A DNA stretch of 64,000 nt from Nocardiopsis kunsanensis DSM 44524 (GTDB taxonomy: Bacteria; Actinomycetota; Actinomycetes; Streptosporangiales; Streptosporangiaceae): positions 34,395-98,394 of the forward strand of contig NZ_ANAY01000023.1 in assembly GCF_000340965.1 (NCBI RefSeq), read 5' to 3'. The notes below the pieces were generated by a model. The model was not told the origin of the DNA, searched no databases, and saw only the letters and a program-made list of their open reading frames with translations. The position numbers were made by a program, and so were the translations under genes. Shown here one piece after another: positions 38,505-45,805 of this stretch (the stretch's first letter is position 1; each line of letters opens with the position of its first letter).

Positions 38505-39695
38505 TCATGTGCCGCCCCTGGTGTCGAGTTCCTTACGGATGCGGCGGACGGTGGACTCACCGAGCCCGAGAGCGTCGGCGATTTCGGTTGCCGTGGCGTC
38601 GGGGTGCTCGTACAGGAAGTTGGCCACCCTCTTGCGGTTCTGCAGACCCTCCAGGCGTCGGCGTTCCTGGGCGGTCAGCGGGCCCGGTTCGGCTTTGTGT
38701 GAGCGGTGCTGCTCCCACGGGCGCTCAGACGCTCCAACCTGCCCGCTCTCCGGTTGGGTGGGAGTCTCGTCCGGTCCGTGTGAGCGGTCGCTTCCGTGCG
38801 AGCGCTCGGACGGGCTCTCGTGTGAGCGCAGGAAGTCCGCCGCCTGGTCGGCCAGGGCGTCAGCGACCACGTCAAGGCCGTCGGCGGGCTCGGGATCGGA
38901 CGTGGTGCTCGCACGGTCGGTGCCGGTGTGAGCGCCACGCTCGGATGGGCTCTCGGGCGGGGTGTCGGCCTGGTCGATCTTGGTGATCGACTGCTTGATC
39001 GCGTCCGAGGCCGAGGTGTTGATCAGGTAGGTCAGTCCGGCGAAGAGCGCCGATCCCACCGAGCACGCGGCGCCGACTGGCCCGGCCCCCAGGGAGGACC
39101 CGACGACCGAGACCAGCAGGGGCGCCACCATGAGCGTGAGGAACAGGCGGCTTGTGCTCTGGTCGATGACGGTGCCGGCACGGGCGAGGATGCCCCGCCA
39201 GACGATCACCGTCGTCGACAACCCTGTCAGTCCGATCTCTGCGAGGTAGCCGACCGGCTGGGGGCCGCCATGTTCGGCGACCAGGGCGGCCAACCCGACG
39301 GCGGATCCGATCGACAGGGCCAGGCTCGCAGCGAGGGTGACCCGGCCGAACCGGGTCTGGTGGCGGCTCATGGTCAGGATCGTGCGGGCCGGTGAGGTGG
39401 CCTGTCGGGCGGAGGAGATGACGCGGTCCACCTCCGCTTGGTCTTCCTCGCGGCGGTCGGCCTCTTCGGCTTCCCGGAGCTTGCGGCGGTGCTCCAGATC
39501 GAGTGTGGCTTGCAGCCGGTCCGCGGTGAGCTGGTCGTAGCGCTGTCGGGTGGCGGGGTTGAGTGCGGGGTCTTCCAGCAGCTTCTGGTCCGGGATGGAA
39601 GCCAGGGTCTTGGCGTCCTGCACGGTCTTTTGGATCTGGTCGGCGGTGACCGGAGCATCCTGGTCGAGGTGCTCCTGCTGGTGCTTCTTGCGCAT
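38505..39695 (-). CDS. Spread-type membrane protein with C-terminal winged helix
   Basis: A 396-residue protein. Residues 1-115 are charged helix; about four hydrophobic segments at 118-245 (TLAASLALSIGSAVGLAAL; FLTLMVAPLLVSVVG) resemble DUF2637/Spd proteins; a long disordered serine, histidine and proline-rich linker follows; the last 60 residues are a winged helix (VANFLYEHPDATATEIADALG, STVRRIRKEL). A membrane protein with a DNA-binding tail in a transfer operon suggests tethering of element DNA to the pore. This is an inference from layout. Confidence 0.7.
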   Translation of the reverse strand: MRKKHQQEHLDQDAPVTADQIQKTVQDAKTLASIPDQKLLEDPALNPATRQRYDQLTADRLQATLDLEHRRKLREAEEADRREEDQAEVDRVISSARQATSPARTILTMSRHQTRFGRVTLAASLALSIGSAVGLAALVAEHGGPQPVGYLAEIGLTGLSTTVIVWRGILARAGTVIDQSTSRLFLTLMVAPLLVSVVGSSLGAGPVGAACSVGSALFAGLTYLINTSASDAIKQSITKIDQADTPPESPSERGAHTGTDRASTTSDPEPADGLDVVADALADQAADFLRSHESPSERSHGSDRSHGPDETPTQPESGQVGASERPWEQHRSHKAEPGPLTAQERRRLEGLQNRKRVANFLYEHPDATATEIADALGLGESTVRRIRKELDTRGGT

Positions 39696-39708
39696 GTGGG
39701 CGTTCCCT

Positions 39709-39801
39709 TCAGGTGTGCAGGGCCAGGGCGGCCAGGAGGAGGATGGAGGCCAGGGCGAGTGGGGCCAGGCCGAAGAGGGCGGCCGCGTTGAAGTGCTGCA
39801 T
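39709..39801 (-). CDS. Tiny single-helix membrane protein, 30 aa
   Basis: An ATG overlapping the upstream stop by one base opens 30 codons: MQHFNAAALFGLAPLALASI then a leucine/alanine-rich run and HT. It is essentially one membrane helix and ends 13 bases before the next start. Similar tiny hydrophobic proteins are frequent in AICE transfer operons. Confidence 0.5.
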   Translation of the reverse strand: MQHFNAAALFGLAPLALASILLLAALALHT

Positions 39802-39998
39802 CAGGGCCTCCCGACGATCAGGTCGGCGTGCGTGTGGATGTGGTGCACGGCCTCGGCCTCGTCGAGCACGACCAGGCGGCCGGGATCTTCGCGCAGGAGG
39901 CGGCCGGTGACCACGGGCTCGGTCCCGGTGGTGGTGCGGCGCGAGATGGTGATCGGGCGGCGGCCGGTGAGGATCTCGGTCAGGGTGCGAAAGCTCAT
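39801..39998 (-). CDS. Small hypothetical protein, 65 aa
   Basis: A soluble beta-rich protein (RPITISRRTTTGTEPVVTGRL; GRLVVLDEAEAVHHIHTHAD) with a histidine cluster near the end. ATGA overlap with the previous gene and TGATG overlap with the next. It resembles small proteins of unknown function at the same place in other AICEs. The pattern might suit a metal- or nucleotide-binding barrel. Confidence 0.6.
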   Translation of the reverse strand: MSFRTLTEILTGRRPITISRRTTTGTEPVVTGRLLREDPGRLVVLDEAEAVHHIHTHADLIVGRP

Positions 39999-40249
39999 CG
40001 GGCGATCCACCCCTCGATGACCTCGGGGGTCAGGGTCTGGTGGGCGATCTCGGTGAGCCGGTCGTCGAGGATGTCCTCGGCGGCGGCCAGGCGGGCCTGC
40101 TGTTCCTGGGCGGTCTCTTCCTCCAGTTCCACGGCGAACAGATCGTCGTGGTCGGTGATGCCGAGGGCATCCAGCGCGGCCGGGGACAGGGCGGTGAGGT
40201 CGTCGGCGGTTGCGTCCTGCTCGGCGGGCGCCACGATGGTGGGGTGCAC
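39995..40249 (-). CDS. Small acidic protein, first gene of the transfer operon
   Basis: An 84-residue protein with a GTG start preceded by GGAGAAAAGCAG. It contains DDLTALSPAALDALGITDHDDLFAV followed by an acidic helix, then QTLTPEVIEGWI. The gene follows a strong terminator, so a promoter for the transfer operon probably lies in 40250-40280. Function unknown. Confidence 0.6.
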   Translation of the reverse strand: MHPTIVAPAEQDATADDLTALSPAALDALGITDHDDLFAVELEEETAQEQQARLAAAEDILDDRLTEIAHQTLTPEVIEGWIAR

Positions 40250-40279
40250 CTGCTTTTCTCCAGTTCTGTTGGGTGTGCA

Positions 40280-40314
40280 AGAGCCCCGCCCGGGTCGCGA
40301 CCGGGCGGGGCTCT
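40280..40314. terminator. Strong bidirectional terminator
   Basis: A perfect 14-bp stem (AGAGCCCCGCCCGG and complement) with a 7-base loop separates the 40421 gene group from the transfer operon. A short T-run (TCTTT) lies on the plus-strand side. Confidence 0.75.
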
Positions 40315-40380
40315 CTTTGTGGTGGCACCGACGCTCGCGGTGCCGTGATGATGGGTGTGTGGTGGGTCATCGATGGTGGA

Positions 40381-40433
40381 CCGTGTGGCCCCGACACCGC
40401 CCCGTGGGGCGGCACCGCCGTCACACAGATGGG
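40381..40433. repeat. 53-bp repeated hairpin module, copy 1
   Basis: Outer GTGTG/CACAC arms and an inner CCGCCCC/GGGCGG stem give a two-part hairpin. The same module, about 83 percent identical, is at 41629-41681. Each copy lies at the edge of a gene in this small group. Confidence 0.6.
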
Positions 40434-40828
40434 GGCCGGTCGGGGTCGGCCAGGGTGACGGTGACCGTGTCGGTGTGCTGTGCGGCCCGCACGAGGGCGG
40501 TGGCGACCGCGGCTGTGTTGGTCGAGTCCAGCCCCAGAACTTCGGCCAGGGAGATCGGCTTGCCCGTCGCGAGGGACAGGGCGGTGTCGAGGATGGCCAC
40601 CTCGGAGGTGGACGCGGTCAGGCCGCTGGTGCGGACCTCGGAGAGGCCCTCCCAGTCGATGACAGTGATCGGCCGGCCGCTGAGGTCGAGGACTCGCTCG
40701 ATGTAAGGGGCGAAGTCCTTGCGCTCGAGCCAGACGCCGTGTCCGATGAGCAGCTCGACCGCGGCCACGTCGTCGCTGCGTCCGTCGGCCCAGTCGCGCA
40801 GTTCCTGGTGCAGGTGGGTGTTGGTCAT
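40421..40828 (-). CDS. Hypothetical protein of element 2, 135 aa
   Basis: A soluble protein beginning MTNTHLHQELRDWADGRSDD, with a repeated alternating pattern (VLDLSGRPITVIDWEGL; AEVLGLDSTNTAAVATALV). GGAGGCGCC precedes the ATG at 40828. It follows the DUF4097 gene by 29 bases in one transcript and ends at the strong terminator. No family recognised; DUF4097 neighbours in actinomycetes often include such small companions. Confidence 0.6.
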   Translation of the reverse strand: MTNTHLHQELRDWADGRSDDVAAVELLIGHGVWLERKDFAPYIERVLDLSGRPITVIDWEGLSEVRTSGLTASTSEVAILDTALSLATGKPISLAEVLGLDSTNTAAVATALVRAAQHTDTVTVTLADPDRPPSV

Positions 40829-40857
40829 GGGGGCGCCTCCGTGAGGTGTGTGATTGG

Positions 40858-41607
40858 TCAGCGGACGCGGTCGCGGCCGTTGGTGGTGCTGGTGCTGATC
40901 TCGGCGCGGGCGTGGCCGTTGCGAGCGATGTCGATGTCGCCGTTGGTGGTGCGGGCGCGGATGCGGTGGTCGCCGTAGGCGAGGACCCAGATGTCGCCGT
41001 TGGTGGAGGTGGCCCGCGAGCGGGGGGCCGACCCGGTGTCGATGTCGCCGTTGGTGGTGCTCACATCGATCAGCTCAGAGGCCGACCCGATGGCAACGTC
41101 ACCGTTGGTGGCCTCGATCTCGACCTCGCGGGCGTGACCGATGTCGATCTCGGCGTTGGCGCTGCTCACCTTGACCGCTCCGTAGGTGCCGGGGGCCGTG
41201 ACTGAGCCGTGGGCCAGGTCAGGCACCGTCAGGTCGGTTCCGGCAGGGACGCGAATGGTGCCCCGGACCGGCTTGCCAGCACCGGGGGAGGCCACCGTGT
41301 TGGTGACCCGGCTTCCGCCGACGACCAGATCGCCGGAGGAGATGGTGACCGAACCGCCGACGATGTTGCCCGCCACGATTCCGACGTTTCCGCTGCCGGA
41401 GACCATGGTGGGCTCAGGGGCCGGGATCGTGAGGGTCCACCGGGTGGCGGTGCGTTCGGCGCTAGACCCGGCGAGGATCTCCTCGGGCCCGGTCAGCTCG
41501 ATGACTGCCTCAGTCAGGTTCTCTTCGGTCTCCACGGTCACCTCGAGGTTGGCGGCCCGGATCTCCAGGAGGTCGAGGTATTCGGTAGGGGTAGTGAAGG
41601 TCTTCAT
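40858..41607 (-). CDS. DUF4097 beta-helix protein
   Basis: A 249-residue protein with a repeated TTNGDI or STNGDI unit in the second half (ATNGDVAIG, STTNGDIDTG, STNGDIWVL, TTNGDIDIA), the DUF4097 pattern of a right-handed beta-helix often labelled putative adhesin. No signal peptide or membrane anchor is seen, so it is probably cytoplasmic. Its role on a conjugative element is unknown. It is flanked by the two copies of the 53-bp hairpin module. Confidence 0.75.
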   Translation of the reverse strand: MKTFTTPTEYLDLLEIRAANLEVTVETEENLTEAVIELTGPEEILAGSSAERTATRWTLTIPAPEPTMVSGSGNVGIVAGNIVGGSVTISSGDLVVGGSRVTNTVASPGAGKPVRGTIRVPAGTDLTVPDLAHGSVTAPGTYGAVKVSSANAEIDIGHAREVEIEATNGDVAIGSASELIDVSTTNGDIDTGSAPRSRATSTNGDIWVLAYGDHRIRARTTNGDIDIARNGHARAEISTSTTNGRDRVR

Positions 41608-41628
41608 GTGGTGTGCCTTTCTGTGGGG

Positions 41629-41681
41629 CCGTGTGGTCCCGGCACCGCCCCGAAGGGCGGCACCGCCAGCACACGGACGGG
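41629..41681. repeat. 53-bp repeated hairpin module, copy 2
   Basis: Matches 40381-40433, with the inner stem CCGCCC/GGGCGG around GAA. It lies between the Nudix gene stop (41691) and the DUF4097 gene start (41607). Confidence 0.6.
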
Positions 41682-41690
41682 CGGGACGGG

Positions 41691-42446
41691 TCAGTTCAGG
41701 TGGTCCAGAGCGGCGGCCAGGATCGGCCGGTGTGCGGCATAGAGGCCGCCCTCGTCTGCGAGGTCGGCGTCGAGCTGGTCGATGTCGGTGAAGGGCACCC
41801 AGCGGGCAGCGACGGCGTCGTCGGCGGCCGTGGCCGGCACGATGTCCGCCAGCTCGTACAGGGCGGCGGTGCTGGCCACCCAGGCGCAGTCGGTGTTGCG
41901 CCAGTCGGCTACGTAGCCGCGGCGCAGGATGGTGTCCGGGGCCCGGCTGGACAGATCGACCCCGGTTTCCTCGGCCAATTCACGGACCACGGCGGCCGGG
42001 GCGGTCTCGCCGGGGTCGACCATCCCGCCGGGCAGCGCCCACACGCCGATGTCGCCGCGCTGGATCAGCAGGAGGTGGCGCTGGGCTCCGACCCCGGCGA
42101 CGACCACGGGGTCGGCGGCGGCGTTCTCGCCCCAGGAACCGAGGTTCCTGCCCCAGCGGCCAGTACGGCCGGTGGGGTTGAGCGGCCAACCCTGGGCGCT
42201 CACCTGGAAAGGCACCACCGCGTTCTGTCGGCGTTGGGCCCAGTCGGTGATCTGGTCGGGGGAGGCGGCGGTGTCAGTGATCCAGTTCTCGACCGTGCCG
42301 ACCAGCGCCGGGAGGCGCAGCTCGGGAGGGGTGATGTCCACCGGCAGGTAGCCGGGCCAGGGAATGTTCCAGTTGCGCAGGTGGTCGGGGACGTCGGTGC
42401 CGGGGTGGTCGACCGGGGCGTAGTGGTCAGTGAGTGCGTGGTTCAT
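41691..42446 (-). CDS. Nudix hydrolase, Pif-like
   Basis: A 251-residue protein with a complete Nudix box: G141, E147, R155, E156, E159, E160 and G162 (GMVDPGETAP, then RELAEETG). It should hydrolyse a nucleoside diphosphate linked to another moiety. In pSAM2 a Nudix protein, Pif, blocks redundant transfer between donors; the same neighbourhood (GntR regulator, tra operon) makes that the leading idea. GGAAGGACC precedes ATG 42446. The N-terminal 110 residues are an extra domain of unknown role. Confidence 0.8.
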   Translation of the reverse strand: MNHALTDHYAPVDHPGTDVPDHLRNWNIPWPGYLPVDITPPELRLPALVGTVENWITDTAASPDQITDWAQRRQNAVVPFQVSAQGWPLNPTGRTGRWGRNLGSWGENAAADPVVVAGVGAQRHLLLIQRGDIGVWALPGGMVDPGETAPAAVVRELAEETGVDLSSRAPDTILRRGYVADWRNTDCAWVASTAALYELADIVPATAADDAVAARWVPFTDIDQLDADLADEGGLYAAHRPILAAALDHLN

Positions 42447-42843
42447 TGCGGTCCTTCCGGTGGTGCTGGGCGGGGGTGAGGACCCGGGTGGTCCCTGCCT
42501 CCTCCCGGTCTCGTGGTGCGTGGTCGGGAGGGGACAGGCACCCCAGGGGTGCGGTCGAGCCGGCCATTCCGTACCGCCCTGGTGAAGGCGGTGCACCTGG
42601 CCAGGTGCCGTGGCCGGGCCCGTCGCCGTCCCTTGTCAGCTCGGGATGGGGTCGGGGCAAAGCACGCTGTTGAGTTCTCAAGAAGCCGGAATAGGCCGAG
42701 AGCGCCGAACGCTCTTGAAGAGGTCTACTCCTCAACTCCTCTTTAGGAGTTGAGTGAGACTATGGCCTGGAGGGGCTGAAGTTGTCAACACCTCTTGAGG
42801 AGTAGGGTCGGGGTGTGTCGAGAAAGGGGCAGGTGAGCGGCTG
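42447..42843. other. Divergent control region of element 2
   Basis: A 397-bp stretch between the Nudix and GntR genes with no supportable gene. The right half is AT-richer and holds three CTC-rich dyads (see 42712-42806); TTGTCA at 42782-42787 is a likely -35 for the GntR gene. Confidence 0.5.
42712..42806. promoter_or_regulatory. Probable GntR (KorSA-like) operator cluster
   Basis: Three related dyads: CTCTTGAAGAG (42712-42722), CTCAACTCCT/AGGAGTTGAG with a 4-base spacer (42731-42754), and CCTCTTGAGG (42791-42800). CTACTCCTC (42725-42733) is also the complement of GAGGAGTAG (42797-42805), allowing a loop between outer sites. The cluster sits in the divergent promoter region of the GntR gene. 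Confidence 0.65.
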
Positions 42844-43638
42844 ATGGCCACGGGAAAAAAGTTCGAGCGGATCGCCGACGACCTACGTGCACAGATCCGC
42901 ACCGAGGAGCTGTCACCGGGGGAGAAGCTCCCATCGGAGACCAAGCTCGCGAAGGAGCATGCGACCAGCGTTCCCACCGTCCGACAGGCGCTTGCCCTGC
43001 TCCAGGCGGAGGGGATGATCGAGAAGGAGCACGGCCGGGGCAACTTCGTCCGCCGGCCCCGGCGCTTGGTCAGCCGCGCGAACGACCGTCACCAGTGGGA
43101 GAAGGACCGGGTCAGGTCCGAACTGGAGGAGCGCAGCTCCACCGGGGCCACTGAGCGCGACACGGGGTTGGATGTCGACGCGTTGGTGTTCAGCGCTAAG
43201 TACACGCGTGTGGAGGCCGACGCCGAACTCGCGGAAGCTCTCGGGGTCGGACAGGGGGCCGCGCTTCTGGAGCGCATCTACCGCACTCGCCACCAGGACG
43301 AACGGGCTCCGTTCAACCTGGTCCGCTCATACATGCCTGTCGAGCTGATCGAAGGAAACCCGGACCTGTTGGATGAGGCGAACGAGCCATGGCCGGGCGG
43401 GACCCAGAGTCAGCTCCACACCGTCGGCATCGAGCTCGACCGTGTCGTGGAGCGAGTGACCGCACGGCCGCCGACTGCCGAAGAGTCCGAGGAGTTGGAT
43501 CTGAGCGCCGGCATCGCTGTGATGGTCATCGAGAAGAGCTCGATCGACACCCACGACCGTGTGGCCGACTGGTCCGAGGTGGTCTTGCCCGGTGACCGGA
43601 CAGCGTCGGTATTCACCACGAAGCTGGAGCGGTGGTAA
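42844..43638 (+). CDS. GntR/HutC-family regulator, KorSA-like
   Basis: A 264-residue regulator with a GntR winged helix at about residues 1-75 (FERIADDLRAQIRTEELSPG; SVPTVRQALALLQAEGMIEK) and a UTRA ligand-binding domain at about 95-260. KorSA of pSAM2 belongs to this family and represses transfer and replication genes. Here it faces the leftward Nudix gene and probably binds the CTC-rich dyads between them. ATG 42844 follows AGGTGAGC. Confidence 0.85.
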   Translation: MATGKKFERIADDLRAQIRTEELSPGEKLPSETKLAKEHATSVPTVRQALALLQAEGMIEKEHGRGNFVRRPRRLVSRANDRHQWEKDRVRSELEERSSTGATERDTGLDVDALVFSAKYTRVEADAELAEALGVGQGAALLERIYRTRHQDERAPFNLVRSYMPVELIEGNPDLLDEANEPWPGGTQSQLHTVGIELDRVVERVTARPPTAEESEELDLSAGIAVMVIEKSSIDTHDRVADWSEVVLPGDRTASVFTTKLERW

Positions 43639-43640
43639 CC

Positions 43641-44393
43641 ATGAGTGCTGAGAACGTCATCACCGTCATGACCGCAGTTCATGCCCCGGGTGCGCACTTC
43701 CTGCCGGATGCCTATGAGTCGCTGTGGAAGCAGGAGCTTCCCGACGGTTGGGAGTGGCAGTGGGTCGTGCAGGAGGACGGCCAGACGGAAGAAGTGGAAC
43801 CCCACGTCCCCGATGACCCCCGCATCTCCTTCGGACAGGGGCGCTCCGGACGTGCCGGCATGGCGCGCACCCTTGCGCTGCCCCGGGCCGAAGGTTCACT
43901 CGTGCGGGTGTTGGACGCCGACGACCAGCTCACCCCTGGTGCACTCGCACGGGACATCGAGGTTCTCACCCAGAACCCGCATGTTGGCTGGACGACGTCG
44001 AGGGTCCTCGACCTCCACCCGGACGGTGAGACGCGTGGGTTCGCGGGAGACCCCAAGGAGGGCGTCCTCGGCCAGGGCAGCGTTCTCCGCAGCTGGCAGG
44101 CCAACAACCATCGGTCCCCGGTCCATCCGGCCACCCTGTGCGTGCGCCGCGAACTTCTCCTGGCCCTCGGCGGGTGGATGGCCCTCCCCGCGTCCGAGGA
44201 CACTGGTCTTCTCCTGGCTCTCGATGCGGTGAGCCAGGGTTGGTTCACCACGGAAGTCGGCCTGCTCTACCGGAAGTGGGAGGGTCAGGTCACGGCAGCA
44301 GCACCACACGTCGACGAGGCCGAACTCGCCGCTCGTGTAGCCATCGTGGAAGCCCGAGCACTTGCGCTGACCGACCTGGGATGGACTTCCTGA
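43641..44393 (+). CDS. Glycosyltransferase family 2 protein
   Basis: A 250-residue GT-A fold enzyme with the metal/nucleotide-sugar motif DADD at about 92-95 after SLVRVL, and a second acidic site ASEDTGLLLAL near 190. It lacks membrane segments. It likely transfers a sugar to an unknown cytoplasmic acceptor. It starts 3 bases after the GntR stop (or at GTG 43632, overlapping it), so it is expressed with the regulator. GT2 genes next to GntR genes recur on Streptomyces AICEs, but I know no assigned role. Confidence 0.75.
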   Translation: MSAENVITVMTAVHAPGAHFLPDAYESLWKQELPDGWEWQWVVQEDGQTEEVEPHVPDDPRISFGQGRSGRAGMARTLALPRAEGSLVRVLDADDQLTPGALARDIEVLTQNPHVGWTTSRVLDLHPDGETRGFAGDPKEGVLGQGSVLRSWQANNHRSPVHPATLCVRRELLLALGGWMALPASEDTGLLLALDAVSQGWFTTEVGLLYRKWEGQVTAAAPHVDEAELAARVAIVEARALALTDLGWTS

Positions 44394-44419
44394 GGTAGGC
44401 CACCTGTGCCCCTGTCATT

Positions 44420-44443
44420 GAGCCCGAGGTTCGCCTCGGGCTC
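44420..44443 (+). terminator. Terminator with a TTCG tetraloop after the glycosyltransferase
   Basis: GAGCCCGAGG and CCTCGGGCTC form a perfect 10-bp stem capped by TTCG, the most stable RNA tetraloop type, 27 bases after the stop. Confidence 0.75.
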
Positions 44444-44746
44444 TACTGCTGTGCGGAGACTGACGCGGAGCCTGCGGATGCTGAGCGGAGACTGAGAAAA
44501 CCACTCAGCCTCCGAACCGTTCTCGCAGTTCAAGAGTGGTTCTAGCGCCGTTGCGGAGTCTACGGAGGCTAGTTCTTCTAACTCTCTAAAAAGAGACCGG
44601 TACCAGGGGCAACCCCCAATGGCTAGCCATGGGGTTGAGCGCTCTCCGGGGACGCTCTACGTCCAATACACGGCCAAGTTCTGAGGCCACACGCCGCTTA
44701 CCGAAGAATATGCAGGTCACCATGGGTGCCTCAGGTGCCGGTGTGG
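44444..44746. other. Right-end noncoding region of element 2
   Basis: About 300 bp with no gene. It contains four copies of GCGGAG(A/C/T)C within 120 bp (near 44453, 44466, 44485, 44555), an AT-rich patch (TCTAACTCTCTAAAAAGAG near 44576) and the 30-bp candidate arm repeat at 44658-44687. These suit binding of integrase and excisionase at the end. Confidence 0.4.
44658..44687. promoter_or_regulatory. Candidate arm site, right end of element 2
   Basis: Thirty bases with CCAATACACGGCCA, in the same orientation as 29705-29734 and 60 bases from the attachment repeat. Confidence 0.4.
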
Positions 44747-44849
44747 CCGCCTGAAAAGCGGAAGGTCGGCGGTTCGACCCCGTCCCCAGCCACAGTACGC
44801 AGACATGCGAAAAGGCTCCGACACCTGGGAAAACAGGTGCCGGGGCCTT
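44747..44849. repeat. Attachment site at the right end of element 2
   Basis: It repeats the tRNA-Phe 3' half and the following hairpin, with one difference (T at 44817). Directly after it the T-run is longer (CCTTTTTCTG), so this side carries the original chromosomal terminator. The half tRNA is not a functional gene. Confidence 0.9.
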
Positions 44850-44872
44850 TTTCTGCGTCGGGTCGGCGGGGC

Positions 44873-45580
44873 TCAGCTGCCCGCGTAGGGCCAGGTCCCG
44901 TCGATGACCGCCTCCGGGTCGCGGGCCCGGCGCAAGTAGGACTGGAACGAGGCCGCCTGCTCGGCCTTCCACCGGACCTGGGAGTCGTGCAGCTCGGCGG
45001 GGGAGAGCTCCCCGAGCTCCGGATGGCTCGCACCCAGGCGCCAGGCCAGCCTCCCGGCCGCCAGCGCGTCGGCGGCCGCACCGTGTGCATCGTCGGCCGC
45101 CAGCGGGATCCCGTGGTGGGCACACACGTCCGTGAGCTTGCGCCCGCCCTTGCGGAACGGGTCCGTCTGCTTGTCCAGCACCAACGGGTCCACGACGTGC
45201 AACGTGGCCAGCGGCGCGGCGTCGACACCGTGCCGGACGAGTTCGTGGTGCAGCATGCCCAGGTCGTAGGGGGCGTTGTAGACGACGAGCGGGAGTCCGT
45301 CCGCGGCGGTCTTCTCCAGGGCCGCACCGATCGCCGGGACCGCCTTCGGGGCCGGTACGCCCTCGGCCCGGACCCGTTCGTCGGTGAAGCCGTGGATGGC
45401 GCTCGCCTCGGGTGGAATCAGCACCCCCGGGTCGATGATCCACGTCAGGGGTTCCTTGGTGCCGCTCGCGGGATCGATGTGCCACAGCGCCGCGGTGACG
45501 ATGCGGTCGCCGGTGACGTCCAGGCCGGTGGTCTCGACATCGAATGCGGCGAGGGGACGGGTGTACCAGGAAGCGCTCAT
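44873..45580 (-). CDS. 3'-5' exonuclease, DnaQ-like (DEDDh)
   Basis: A 235-residue RNase T/DnaQ-fold nuclease. ExoI motif FDVETTGLD near residue 14 gives D14 and E16, ExoII is VVYNAPYDLGML near 98-110, and ExoIII is HGAAADALAAGRL near 165-177 with the catalytic H and D. It removes nucleotides from 3' ends in DNA repair or RNA turnover. GAAGGAACC precedes ATG 45580. It is the first chromosomal gene right of element 2. Confidence 0.85.
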   Translation of the reverse strand: MSASWYTRPLAAFDVETTGLDVTGDRIVTAALWHIDPASGTKEPLTWIIDPGVLIPPEASAIHGFTDERVRAEGVPAPKAVPAIGAALEKTAADGLPLVVYNAPYDLGMLHHELVRHGVDAAPLATLHVVDPLVLDKQTDPFRKGGRKLTDVCAHHGIPLAADDAHGAAADALAAGRLAWRLGASHPELGELSPAELHDSQVRWKAEQAASFQSYLRRARDPEAVIDGTWPYAGS

Positions 45581-45805
45581 CCGGTTCCTTCTCTCTCCTG
45601 TCCCGACCTGTGGGACCCGGCCGGGGACGACCGGGATCGGGAACTCGTTGGCACGGTACCGCGCGGTCCCGACGAACTCGGCCCTTTTCCGGGTCGAACC
45701 AGGCGTGCCGCACGGGCGTCTCCACCCGGTGGAGTACCTCTCTCCGCGGCCGGAGCCGTCCGGCGCCGTGTGCCGCTGTGTCCCGCACCTGCCCCCGGAG
45801 TGTCC

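Larger units (their letters stand above)
29552..44849. mobile_element. Element 2: pSAM2-like AICE in tRNA-Phe
   Basis: A 103-bp direct repeat (29552-29654, 44747-44849; one mismatch) covering the tRNA-Phe 3' half and its terminator bounds 15.3 kb. Inside are int and xis next to the tRNA, a prim-pol and ATPase pair, an FtsK-like TraB, small membrane genes, a Nudix protein, a GntR regulator, a glycosyltransferase and a DUF4097 protein. This is the set of a functional actinomycete integrative and conjugative element, in which one TraB ATPase moves double-stranded DNA. Confidence 0.92.

Noticed and set aside
43632..43640. GTG 43632 as the glycosyltransferase start
   Set aside because: It would overlap the GntR stop and is possible, but ATG 43641 is closer to the conserved start and better spaced from GAGCGGTGG; kept as an alternative only.
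44747..44790. A second tRNA-Phe gene
   Set aside because: Only the 3' half is present, and it coincides with the right attachment repeat of element 2.
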